From contig NZ_CP043051.1 of assembly GCF_008121495.1 (NCBI RefSeq), positions 1,529,501 to 1,593,500 of the forward strand: a stretch of 64,000 nucleotides of DNA, in the 5' to 3' direction. The position numbers and the translations under genes were made by a program. This DNA is from Mediterraneibacter gnavus ATCC 29149 (GTDB lineage: Bacteria > Bacillota > Clostridia > Lachnospirales > Lachnospiraceae). Numbering within the stretch: position 1 is the first letter of the stretch; each line of letters opens with the position of its first letter. The notes beneath the pieces were generated by a model that searched no databases, was not told where the DNA came from, and saw only the letters and a list, made by a program, of their open reading frames with translations. This document shows, one piece after another, positions 1 to 8,221 of the stretch.

Positions 1-4
1 AAGA

Positions 5-949
5 ATGAGACTTAAAAAATTATCAGGCGTTGTCCTGGCAGCAGTAATGACAGTTGGCATGTGCAGTACCGCATTTGCAGCAGATACAGAGTTGAGCAAC
101 GGAGATTATACAGGAACGATTCATTTCCTGAATGGAAACGGATCCGGTAAACTGAGCATGTGCGATCCGATCTTTGCGCATGAAGCAGATATTGAATTGA
201 CAGATGATACAGCGGAACTGACTTTCTATGTGGCATATCCGATTCCGAGTTTTGCAGATCAGGGAACAGACGGTACACTGAAAGATGTTGTGATGACTAT
301 TGACGGAACACAGTATAAAGCAGAATCTGATATCACGACAAAAGCAGTGAAGACATTTGATACAGATGCTTCTTTATTTGGAATTAAAGCAGGAGACCAG
401 CTTGCAACACAGGCACTGACACTGGAACTGCCAAGAAGTGCAGTAGACAATCTGAAGACACAGGTAGAGACTTCTGCTTATGTAAATGTTTTCATGAATT
501 CTACACAGAACTTCTTTGTGCAGGTGACAGATTTAAAAGCAGCAGCTTTGCCGGATACTCCTTCAGAAAACACACAGAACATGGAAATCAGCGCAGATGT
601 AGAAGAACAGATTTCAGAGCCTTCTTATACAGTGACAGTTCCTGCTTCTGTTGCAATGGGAACTTTGAGTACAGAAGAGGATAACACACAGGCTTACAAA
701 GTTCTGGTGAAAGCATCTGATCTTGACGGAACACTGTCTGTGACAGCTCCGGAAACAGGAAATCTGAACAGCGATAAAAATGCGCTGGCATTCGCGAACA
801 GCTTCGGTACAAAGAATGTGACAGCAGATACAGAAGGAACAGAGCTGACAGGTGAGATCCGTGTGACGGCTGCAAACGTAAAAGCAGCGGCAGCCGGAAA
901 TTATACAGGAACAACTACATTTGCAATTTCATATGCCGCAAATAAGTAG
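5..949 (+). CDS. Secreted NEAT-type haem-binding protein with C-terminal beta domain
   Basis: A 314-residue exported protein. Residues 1-25 are a signal peptide ending AFA-AD. Residues about 30-185 resemble a NEAT haem-binding domain, opening with the NGDYTGTIHFLNGNGSG strand and carrying the typical YVAYPIPSF-like and FFVQVTDL segments. Residues about 195-314 form a second, all-beta domain (PSYTVTVPASVAMGTLS to YTGTTTFAISY), which recurs near the N-terminus of the next gene. There is no sorting signal or membrane anchor, so it is probably released or held by partners, like a haemophore. Its place ahead of a haem ABC transporter supports haem capture. The NEAT call comes from pattern recognition; direct haem binding is inferred. 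Confidence 0.72.
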   Translation: MRLKKLSGVVLAAVMTVGMCSTAFAADTELSNGDYTGTIHFLNGNGSGKLSMCDPIFAHEADIELTDDTAELTFYVAYPIPSFADQGTDGTLKDVVMTIDGTQYKAESDITTKAVKTFDTDASLFGIKAGDQLATQALTLELPRSAVDNLKTQVETSAYVNVFMNSTQNFFVQVTDLKAAALPDTPSENTQNMEISADVEEQISEPSYTVTVPASVAMGTLSTEEDNTQAYKVLVKASDLDGTLSVTAPETGNLNSDKNALAFANSFGTKNVTADTEGTELTGEIRVTAANVKAAAAGNYTGTTTFAISYAANK

Positions 950-976
950 AATCTTCTAAAACAGCAATATGAATTC

Positions 977-1010
977 GAAAATCCTCAGACATTGGCGGCT
1001 GAGGATTTTC
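977..1010 (+). terminator. Perfect 12-bp hairpin between the first two haem genes
   Basis: GAAAATCCTCAG pairs exactly with CTGAGGATTTTC around a 10-base loop. There is no long U-run after it, so it may be a weak terminator, a processing site or an mRNA stabiliser that makes the first secreted protein more abundant than the downstream genes. Confidence 0.55.
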
Positions 1011-1071
1011 GTCTTCAACGAGGGAAAAAAGACTCATGACCACAGTGAATGAGAAAAGATGGAGAAAATAG

Positions 1072-2409
1072 ATGAAGTGGAAAAAACAAGGGAAAAAGAG
1101 AGAGATCAAAGCACTGGCATTTGTCCTGGCAGCAGGGATGCTGCTGCAGCCGGCAAGTGTGAACGCATCGTCGGAAAGTATGAAGATTTCTGCGGATATC
1201 GTGCAGGAGGACCAGAAGCCGTCGTATATGGTAGTAGTACCTTCTTCTGTTGCACTTGGTTCTTTAAGTACACAGACAGATACCGTACAGAATTATGAAG
1301 TCCGCATAAAAACAACAGATGCAAAAGGAACGATTGAGGTATCTGCACCTGAGAGCGGCGTACTTCATAATCAGGAAAATACGCTGGAATTTACCAATAA
1401 CTTTGGAAAGCAACAGATTACGGCGGATCAGGTCAGAGAGGCAAATGCAGCAGGCGGGGAACAAATCCTTCAGGGAGCACTTACGATCGCAGCAGAGGAA
1501 GTATCCGGTGCAAAAGCGGGAAACTATACAGGAACAACTACATTTACGATTTCCTATAAACAAAGTGATGACAGCCAGGATCCGGATGATGGCAACGAGC
1601 AGCCGGATATTCAGAATTTAGAGGATGGAGTATATTCTGTCACGGGAAATGTCGTAAAGGTAGATAAAGTGACAGCATCGATGGCGGATAAAGCGATTGT
1701 GCATACTATGAAGCTGACTGTAAAAGAGGGAGTATATTTTCTTACGATGAATTTTCAGGGGCTTACAGTAGGGGACAAGTTGGGATATCTTGGAACACTC
1801 CGATACTATCAGACGGGATATACCACAGATGCCAGAGGGAATATACAGGGAACACTTTCTGATGTCACTGTTGATTCCGTGCAGAAAAACAGCGATGGCA
1901 GCAAGGTGAGTGATGCATATGGTACGGATTATCCGGATCTGGTCACATTTCCACTGATCCCGGAAACATTAAAGGATGGATATGTACCGCTGCAGGTGGT
2001 AGTGCCGCTGATGGAAAGTATTTCTGCAGGAACAGGAACACAGCAGATGTACGTGAAGCTTGACTGGAGTACATTGAAAAAGACAACAGAGGATGATCCG
2101 TCTTTCACAGAAGATGAGAATCATAACAACAATAACGGGGGAACAAATCAGAATGGCGGTTCTTCCCTAAACGGCGGTTCCACACTGAAGCCGGGATCTT
2201 CTACACTTGGCAGTTCTTCCTTAAAGAGCGGACTTTCCAGCTCTTCTCTTAATGGAAGCAGCAGTCTTAAGAATGCGTCCAGTGTAAAAACAGGGGATGA
2301 GCTGCCATATATGTGGCTGTGTATTGCGGGACTGGCAGTGGGGATTTTGCTGTGCTGTGGTCTTTTATATAGAAGAAAACGGAAGAAAACGACAGGAGAC
2401 GGAGTATGA
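1072..2409 (+). CDS. Cell-wall-anchored NEAT haem-binding surface protein
   Basis: A 445-residue surface protein. It has a basic N-terminus and signal peptide (about 1-32). The beta domain shared with the preceding protein follows (about 35-165), then a NEAT-type domain (about 180-345, opening LEDGVYSVTGNVVKVD), then a low-complexity Ser/Asn/Gly linker. The C-terminus has a sorting-like SVKTGDELP motif, a hydrophobic helix and a basic RRKRKK tail. SVKTGD resembles the (S/N)PxTG-type motifs of clostridial class B sortases. The domain order is the reverse of the preceding gene. Its stop overlaps the next start (ATGA), so the two are translationally coupled. It probably passes haem to the downstream lipoprotein and transporter. 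Confidence 0.75.
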   Translation: MKWKKQGKKREIKALAFVLAAGMLLQPASVNASSESMKISADIVQEDQKPSYMVVVPSSVALGSLSTQTDTVQNYEVRIKTTDAKGTIEVSAPESGVLHNQENTLEFTNNFGKQQITADQVREANAAGGEQILQGALTIAAEEVSGAKAGNYTGTTTFTISYKQSDDSQDPDDGNEQPDIQNLEDGVYSVTGNVVKVDKVTASMADKAIVHTMKLTVKEGVYFLTMNFQGLTVGDKLGYLGTLRYYQTGYTTDARGNIQGTLSDVTVDSVQKNSDGSKVSDAYGTDYPDLVTFPLIPETLKDGYVPLQVVVPLMESISAGTGTQQMYVKLDWSTLKKTTEDDPSFTEDENHNNNNGGTNQNGGSSLNGGSTLKPGSSTLGSSSLKSGLSSSSLNGSSSLKNASSVKTGDELPYMWLCIAGLAVGILLCCGLLYRRKRKKTTGDGV

Positions 2410-3401
2410 GAAAGAAACAGAAGAATGGAATGCTTCAGAAAATGCTGATGGCAGCCGTATTTTTACTTGTGCTGACAGTAATTCCGCCACAAACTGCAAG
2501 GGCTGCATCCGGAACAGTCTATACCTGTTCTGTTACTCCGAGCTATTCCAATCCGGTGACCGGAGAGATTGAGGATGCAGGCGGAGAGGCTGGATATGCT
2601 ACCGGTCAGGGAATGGTGCAGAGCGTGGTGTACTCCACCGGAATCCTGGAAGTGACAGATAGCGGAGAGTATTATCTGACGGTGCGTCTCGGGATGATGG
2701 ATTATGCAAGCGGTCACAGCTTCTGGGTTCAGAATGTGGGTGATTCCGGCTGGTCTGCTCCGGCAGTGGGACAGACGGGAAGCGGAAGTGACGGAAACGG
2801 AACGACTGCGGATATTTGTATTCAAGTTCCCAGCGAAAACTGTGTGGTAAGAGCATCCATGTATGTAGAGCCGATGGGAAGAGAGGTCATTTATTATTTT
2901 TATCCGAGCGGATATTCCGAGGGAAATACTACGGATATGACAGCAACTATGGTGACGGCAGCATCCGGCAGCAGTGAGACTGCAAACAATACATCCGGTG
3001 CAAGTACAAATGCATCTGCATCATCTGTGGCATCATCTGCGTCTGCCGCTGGAGGAAATGCTGTGTCTGGCAGTGCGTCTTCCCAAGAGACAACAAAGCA
3101 GAGCTCGTCGGAAGAAACAAAAAAATCGTCTGATCTGCAAAGCAGTATTACCGAAACAGCGGCACCGTCTGCATCAGATACATCAATCAGTGATGCAAAA
3201 GGACTGAGTCTTTCGACAGAAGCTCAAACAGAGGATGGCAGTGGGGAAAAGGGATCACTGTCAACTGCCGGAACCATTTTCGGAACAGCTGCGGCAGTGA
3301 CGATTTCCGGATTGATCCTGATGGGAGCAGCAGCGGGAATCTTGTATTTGTTCCGAAAAAACTGGTACCGCTGGGGCGGAGGCGAAGATGATGATGCGTA
3401 G
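2406..3401 (+). CDS. Membrane-anchored Shp/NEAT-like haem-binding protein
   Basis: A 331-residue protein with a signal peptide (about 1-34, ending ARA-AS). One folded domain follows (about 36-170, including GEYYLTVRLGMMDYASGHSF), resembling the haem-binding domain of streptococcal Shp. Then come a long Ser/Ala/Thr-rich stalk (about 175-285) and a C-terminal membrane helix followed by FRKNWYRWGGGEDDDA. It probably sits at the membrane and relays haem from the wall protein to the ABC-transporter lipoprotein. The start overlaps the preceding stop by four bases and the end overlaps the next gene, so the genes form one operon. The Shp assignment rests on motif resemblance. Confidence 0.68.
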   Translation: MRKKQKNGMLQKMLMAAVFLLVLTVIPPQTARAASGTVYTCSVTPSYSNPVTGEIEDAGGEAGYATGQGMVQSVVYSTGILEVTDSGEYYLTVRLGMMDYASGHSFWVQNVGDSGWSAPAVGQTGSGSDGNGTTADICIQVPSENCVVRASMYVEPMGREVIYYFYPSGYSEGNTTDMTATMVTAASGSSETANNTSGASTNASASSVASSASAAGGNAVSGSASSQETTKQSSSEETKKSSDLQSSITETAAPSASDTSISDAKGLSLSTEAQTEDGSGEKGSLSTAGTIFGTAAAVTISGLILMGAAAGILYLFRKNWYRWGGGEDDDA

Positions 3402-4332
3402 AAAAAAGAAAAGGAGTATAGCATTTTTGCTTGTGTGTGCATTGCTTCTGGTCGGGTGTTCTTCCGGTACTTCCGGGGAGACAGATGCAATCAAGGCAGC
3501 TAAACAGAAAGTGCAGGCACTTGGAAAGGAACCCAAGCTGATTGCCACATCCCCCGCAGTTGCAGCGATCTGTGATCGTCTGGAGCTGGATCTGGTGGGA
3601 GTGTGCTCAACTTCTGTTTCCACGATTCCAGAGCGGTATGAAGATCTGCCGGAGATAGGGACGGCGATGAGCCCGGACATGGAAGTAATCGCATCCCTGA
3701 ACCCGGACTGGATTCTAAGTCCATCTTCCCTACAGAGCGATCTTCAGCCTAAATATGAAGCGATTCACACGGACTGGGCATTTTTGAATTTAAGAAGTGT
3801 GCAGGGAATGTATCAGTCAATTCAGGAACTGGGAGAAATTTTCGGAAAAGAAGAAAAAGCCGCGGAGCTTGAGAAAGAATTTACGGATTTTTATGAAGAA
3901 TATAAAACCGTAAATCAGGGAAAAGAAAGTCCGAAGGTATTGATTCTGATGGGACTGCCGGGATCTTATATCATTGCAACGGAAAACTCTTATGTGGGAA
4001 GTCTTGTGGAGATGGCAGGCGGAGAAAATGTATATGCCGGAACAGATCAGGAATTTCTGACAGTGAATACAGAGGATATGAAGTCAAAAGAGCCGGACAT
4101 GATTTTATGTACTGCACATGCGCTTCCGGAACAGGTCACAAAAATGTTTCAGGAGGACTTTGCAACCAATGATATCTGGAAACATTTTGATGCGGTAAAA
4201 AACGATAAAGTGTACTATCTTACTTATGAATTGTTTGGCATGAGCGCAACGTTTGAGTATCAGAAGGCACTACAGGAACTGCAGACGATTTTGTATCCGG
4301 ATACACAGGATGAAGCAAAGAAGGGAGAGTAA
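3388..4332 (+). CDS. Haem ABC transporter substrate-binding lipoprotein (IsdE-like)
   Basis: A 314-residue class III periplasmic-binding-type protein. The N-terminus is basic and ends in a lipobox (LLLVGCSS, Cys at about residue 24), so it is a lipoprotein on the outer face of the membrane. The rest matches the TroA/BtuF/IsdE fold: two lobes joined by a long helix, with typical segments such as DLVGVCSTSVSTIPERYEDLPEIG and VYYLTYELFGMS. It lies inside a haem operon and directly precedes the FecCD permease, so haem is the likely substrate; a siderophore or cobamide is the alternative. Three successive ATG codons are possible starts; the first is used here. Confidence 0.8.
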   Translation: MMMRRKKKRSIAFLLVCALLLVGCSSGTSGETDAIKAAKQKVQALGKEPKLIATSPAVAAICDRLELDLVGVCSTSVSTIPERYEDLPEIGTAMSPDMEVIASLNPDWILSPSSLQSDLQPKYEAIHTDWAFLNLRSVQGMYQSIQELGEIFGKEEKAAELEKEFTDFYEEYKTVNQGKESPKVLILMGLPGSYIIATENSYVGSLVEMAGGENVYAGTDQEFLTVNTEDMKSKEPDMILCTAHALPEQVTKMFQEDFATNDIWKHFDAVKNDKVYYLTYELFGMSATFEYQKALQELQTILYPDTQDEAKKGE

Positions 4333-4335
4333 AAG

Positions 4336-5331
4336 ATGAAGTATAAAAAAACAGCAGGAACAATACTTGCATTTGCGGTTATGATCCTGTTATTGACGGT
4401 ACTCTTTTTTGCATCGGTGAATATCGGCAGCTTAAAGGTTGGGGTGCCGGATATCCTGCAGGGGATGATCGGGAAGGGAAGCGAGGAAGTAAGCACCGTT
4501 TTTGATCTGCGTCTCCCGAGGATTTTTATCTCGATACTGGCAGGAGCTGCCACGGCAGTTTCCGGAGTTTTGTTTCAGGCGGTTCTGAAAAATCCACTGG
4601 CAGATCCGGGAATCATCGGAATTTCCAGCGGTGCAACCTTTGCCGCAATTTTGATCACAGCATTTGCTCCGACGCTGTTTTTCTTTACACCGGTGTTTGC
4701 ATTTTTTGGAGGGGTGCTGGCATTTTGTCTGGTGTACACTCTGTCGTGGAAAGGCGGCTTAAGTCCTTTGCGGGTCATTCTGACCGGAGTCGCTGTGAAT
4801 GCAATGTTCACCGGTCTTTCCAGCGGACTCAACTCCATGAATGGTGGAAATATGTCCGGGGTAGCGGCAATCGTCAATGGAAATATTACGATGAAGACAT
4901 GGGATGATGTGCGGATGCTTGCGCCATATGTGCTGGCAGGGATTGTACTGGCAGTGGTGCTTGCCGGTATGTGTGATATTCTGTCACTGGAAGATAAGAC
5001 AGCCAGAAGTCTCGGCGTCAATGTAAATCTGATGCGGATCCTGATTTCTCTTGTTGCTGTGCTGCTTGCGGCAATTTCTGCGGCTGTGGCAGGAAGTATC
5101 AGTTTCCTGGGTCTGATCGTGCCGCATATGGGAAGAATCCTGGTAGGAAGCGAGCATAAAAAGCTGCTCCCGTTTTCCATGCTGCTGGGTGCTTTTTTGT
5201 TTCTTCTGGCAGATACTGCAGGGAGGACCATCGCAGCGCCTTATGAAATTTCAGCATCGATTCTGATGAGTGTCGCAGGCGGTCCGTTTTTCATGATTCT
5301 TTTGAGGAGGTCTAAGAAGTATGCAGACTAA
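4336..5331 (+). CDS. Haem/iron-type ABC transporter permease (FecCD family)
   Basis: A 331-residue integral membrane protein of the FecCD/BtuC family, full length. It has about ten hydrophobic segments. The conserved signatures are DLRLPRIFISILAGAATAVSG after helix 1, NPLADPGIIGISSGA, and the coupling region GLIVPHMGRILVGSEHKKLLP, which docks on the ATPase. A good ribosome site (AAGGGAGAG) precedes the ATG, three bases after the lipoprotein stop. It moves the bound ligand across the membrane with the following ATPase, whose gene overlaps this one by 11 bases. Confidence 0.9.
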   Translation: MKYKKTAGTILAFAVMILLLTVLFFASVNIGSLKVGVPDILQGMIGKGSEEVSTVFDLRLPRIFISILAGAATAVSGVLFQAVLKNPLADPGIIGISSGATFAAILITAFAPTLFFFTPVFAFFGGVLAFCLVYTLSWKGGLSPLRVILTGVAVNAMFTGLSSGLNSMNGGNMSGVAAIVNGNITMKTWDDVRMLAPYVLAGIVLAVVLAGMCDILSLEDKTARSLGVNVNLMRILISLVAVLLAAISAAVAGSISFLGLIVPHMGRILVGSEHKKLLPFSMLLGAFLFLLADTAGRTIAAPYEISASILMSVAGGPFFMILLRRSKKYAD

Positions 5332-6097
5332 ACCGGCAATGGAAGTTCGAAATCTTTCGTTTTCCTACGGAAAGCAGAAGGTACTAAAAGATGTATCTTT
5401 GAAAATTGAAGAAGGAAAGATCACAACGATTCTGGGTGCGAATGGATGTGGAAAATCGACACTGTTTTCTCTGATGACAAAAAACAAGTATTCCAGAAAA
5501 GGAAATATTTTTCTCAATGGAAAAAACGTTTTAAAATTGAGCTTGAAGGAATTTGCCAGGAAAGTAGCGATCGTGCAGCAGTACAACACGTCAAGTGACG
5601 ACATTACTGTGGAGCGTCTGATCGCATTCGGGCGGACACCTCACAGAAAGATGATGCAGGCAAAGACAGAAGAAGATGAGCGTCTGGTCGAATGGGCGAT
5701 GGAGGTGACAAACCTGACTGAGTATCGGGACAGGGCGGTGCAAAAGCTTTCCGGAGGGCAGAGACAGAGAGTGTGGATCGCCATGGCACTGGCGCAGAAT
5801 ACCCGTATCTTGTTTCTGGATGAGCCTACCACATATCTGGATATCCGATATCAGATTGAGACACTGGAGCTGATCAGAAAGCTGAACCGGGAATACCAGA
5901 TCACCATCGTTATGGTACTTCATGATATCAATCAGGCAATTTATTTTTCAGACAGGCTGGTCGGACTCAAAGACGGACAGGTCGTTGTGGAGGGAGCACC
6001 ACAGGAGGTGATCACTCCGGACAGTATCGAAGATCTGTATGGAATCCGGCTGCGTGTGGCAGAGGTAGAAGGACAGAAGATGGTCATGACAGTGTAG
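5321..6097 (+). CDS. Haem/iron-type ABC transporter ATP-binding protein (FecE family)
   Basis: A 258-residue ABC ATPase. Visible motifs are Walker A GANGCGKST (about residues 39-47), the Q-loop around VQQYN, the signature LSGGQRQRVWIAMALAQ (about 140), Walker B ILFLDEPTTYLD, and the H-loop VLHDINQAIYFSDR. The length is normal for the family. It powers the upstream permease and is the last gene of the haem operon; a strong hairpin follows. Substrate assignment to haem is by context only. Confidence 0.9.
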   Translation: MQTKPAMEVRNLSFSYGKQKVLKDVSLKIEEGKITTILGANGCGKSTLFSLMTKNKYSRKGNIFLNGKNVLKLSLKEFARKVAIVQQYNTSSDDITVERLIAFGRTPHRKMMQAKTEEDERLVEWAMEVTNLTEYRDRAVQKLSGGQRQRVWIAMALAQNTRILFLDEPTTYLDIRYQIETLELIRKLNREYQITIVMVLHDINQAIYFSDRLVGLKDGQVVVEGAPQEVITPDSIEDLYGIRLRVAEVEGQKMVMTV

Positions 6098-6120
6098 GAG
6101 AAAAAGCGATTGAGTAAAGG

Positions 6121-6155
6121 ATAAGGGAGCAGTTCATTTCGACCAGCTCCCTTAT
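6121..6155. terminator. Bidirectional terminator between convergent operons
   Basis: ATAAGGGAGC pairs with GCTCCCTTAT around a 15-base loop and is followed by TTTCTC. It lies between the haem operon (plus strand) and the sugar-salvage operon (minus strand) and probably serves both. Confidence 0.8.
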
Positions 6156-6163
6156 TTCTCAAC

Positions 6164-8173
6164 TTAATGATATTTTTTAATAATTTTATTCATGGTATCC
6201 CATTTTGCTTCCATGTCAGATACCAGCTTAAACTGTGTCCGGCATCTGTCCAGGTTGTGATTCTCACGGTGAATCTTAAAGTAAGTATCTCCCTGCAGAT
6301 AATCTGTCAAAAATCTCATACCACATTCGAAGGTCATGACTTTGGCTCCAAGAGGCAGCAATTCAATTTCTTTTGTTGTTAATTTTCCGGCACAGCCTTC
6401 AATAAATCCTTTTGCGTAAATATCAAATAAGTTCATATCACACTGGATTTTATCCAGGTCAGTTTCATCCTCTGCACCTGTGCTTGCACCAAAACGGATT
6501 GAATCACCAAAGTCATTCATGGCAAGACCGGGCATAACGGTATCCAGATCGATGACACAGATTCCTTTGTGGGTTTCGTTATCGATCATAATGTTATTTA
6601 ATTTTGTATCATTATGCGTTACACGAAGTGGCAATTCTTTGTTTTCAAGCATATCTCCAAATGCATTTGCGAGATCTTCATGAGCAAGAACAAACTGAAT
6701 TTCATTCTGAACAGAATGTGCACGTCCGCAAACATCTTCTTTCACAGCTTTTTTAAATGTTTCAAAGCGGGCTTTTGTATCATGGAATCCTTTTATTGTT
6801 TCGTGAAGTGTTTCTGCCGGATAATCTGCCAGTAATCTTTGGAAATTGCCAAAAGAGACTGCGCTTTGATAAAAGTCTTCCTCACTTTCTACCTGGTCGT
6901 AACTTGTAGCGCCTTCAATAAAATTATAACATCTCCAGTATTCACCCTCGGAATCCACAAAATATGAGTTTCCGTCTTTGGTCGGAATCACGTTTAATGT
7001 TTCTCGTTCAGGATCCCCGCCGTTTTCAATGATTTTTTTACGGAGAAATGATGTCACTCCTAAAATATTTTCCATTAACTCTTCCGGGTTTTTAAAAATA
7101 TTTTTATTCATGCGCTGTAAGATTACACGGCCTTCGGTTCCATCTTCTCTTTTTAATGTGACCAAAAAGGTATCGTTGATATGTCCGCTTCCGTAACGTA
7201 CTGCCTTCATTACCATTGCGTTGAACTGGAAATTGAGCAATGCTTCCGTTTCCCCGCACCAGACTTTTTCCGGATAGATACCGTCGTCTTTCATAGTCTG
7301 AATTGCATTTACGACAACCTGTTTATCATCCTTGTATGTCACACCGTACCATTTATCTTTTGAGGTAAGCACAGACACGGTTGCCCGATTTTCTTTTAAT
7401 AAATTACTTACTACGGTTGGGAGGAAATATTCACATTTTAATGGATTATGTTCTAAACCTTCTTTCAGAAATGCAGCAAATCCTGCTTTGATTTCCTGAA
7501 GAAATCCTTCCGAGAATCCCCACATATTCATAGAAACGACAGCATCCATTGGAAGCTCTGTCCAGGAGGCTCCATCATCCTCTGTAAAAGCGGCCCGCTC
7601 TCCCTTTTTTTCAATATGAGTGCGTTCGGTAACTTCTACTAAATATCCATTTTCATCCACAGTACAAACGCCCCGTGCGACATGACCGTTTTCTGTCAAT
7701 GTATTTTTTAAATGATATCCTACCATTGTAAAACGGTATTTATCATCATCTTTCTGTGTTGACAGGAAATGATAAATTTTCTGGAATGCATCTCTTCCAT
7801 AGTAATCATCCGCATTGATCACAGCAAAAGGACCATCTACAACATCAATACAGCTGAGAACGGCATGTGCGGTTCCCCATGGTTTTATTCTTCCGTCTGG
7901 AACTTCAAACCCTTCCGGAAGATTCGTCAAGTCCTGGAATACGTATTCTACGTCCATGACGTCTGCCATACGATTTCCGATTACTTCTTTAAAATCTTTC
8001 TCATTTTCTTTTTTGATAATAAAAACGACTTTTTCAAATCCTGCTCTTTTGGCATCAAAAATGGAAAAATCCATGATGATATGTCCCTGATCATCGATTG
8101 GGTCAATTTGTTTTAATCCTCCATAACGGCTTCCCATTCCTGCGGCCATAATGACTAATACTGGTTTTTTCAT
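6164..8173 (-). CDS. Bifunctional nucleotidyltransferase / NahK-like hexosamine 1-kinase
   Basis: A 669-residue two-enzyme fusion. Residues 1-300 are a sugar-phosphate nucleotidyltransferase with the nucleotide loop MAAGMGSRYGGLKQIDP and a catalytic-type NADDYYG motif. Residues about 310-669 are an aminoglycoside-phosphotransferase-fold kinase closest to N-acetylhexosamine 1-kinase (NahK), with the catalytic loop THNDTKLNNIMID and the metal aspartate in VIDLDT. Together they would turn a free hexosamine (GlcNAc or GalNAc) into the 1-phosphate and then the nucleotide sugar, a salvage route for host glycans. The start is the second ATG, because GGAGG lies just ahead of it; an upstream ATG at 8188 has no ribosome site. 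It forms an operon with the dehydrogenase gene upstream. Substrates are inferred. Confidence 0.78.
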   Translation of the reverse strand: MKKPVLVIMAAGMGSRYGGLKQIDPIDDQGHIIMDFSIFDAKRAGFEKVVFIIKKENEKDFKEVIGNRMADVMDVEYVFQDLTNLPEGFEVPDGRIKPWGTAHAVLSCIDVVDGPFAVINADDYYGRDAFQKIYHFLSTQKDDDKYRFTMVGYHLKNTLTENGHVARGVCTVDENGYLVEVTERTHIEKKGERAAFTEDDGASWTELPMDAVVSMNMWGFSEGFLQEIKAGFAAFLKEGLEHNPLKCEYFLPTVVSNLLKENRATVSVLTSKDKWYGVTYKDDKQVVVNAIQTMKDDGIYPEKVWCGETEALLNFQFNAMVMKAVRYGSGHINDTFLVTLKREDGTEGRVILQRMNKNIFKNPEELMENILGVTSFLRKKIIENGGDPERETLNVIPTKDGNSYFVDSEGEYWRCYNFIEGATSYDQVESEEDFYQSAVSFGNFQRLLADYPAETLHETIKGFHDTKARFETFKKAVKEDVCGRAHSVQNEIQFVLAHEDLANAFGDMLENKELPLRVTHNDTKLNNIMIDNETHKGICVIDLDTVMPGLAMNDFGDSIRFGASTGAEDETDLDKIQCDMNLFDIYAKGFIEGCAGKLTTKEIELLPLGAKVMTFECGMRFLTDYLQGDTYFKIHRENHNLDRCRTQFKLVSDMEAKWDTMNKIIKKYH

Positions 8174-8221
8174 AATATATTCCTCCATATAATTATCATT
8201 GATTTGATAGATTTGTGAAAA

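Noticed and set aside
4575-5231. Minus-strand frame of 218 codons inside the permease gene
   Set aside because: It mirrors the FecCD gene, has low-complexity composition and lacks a ribosome site.
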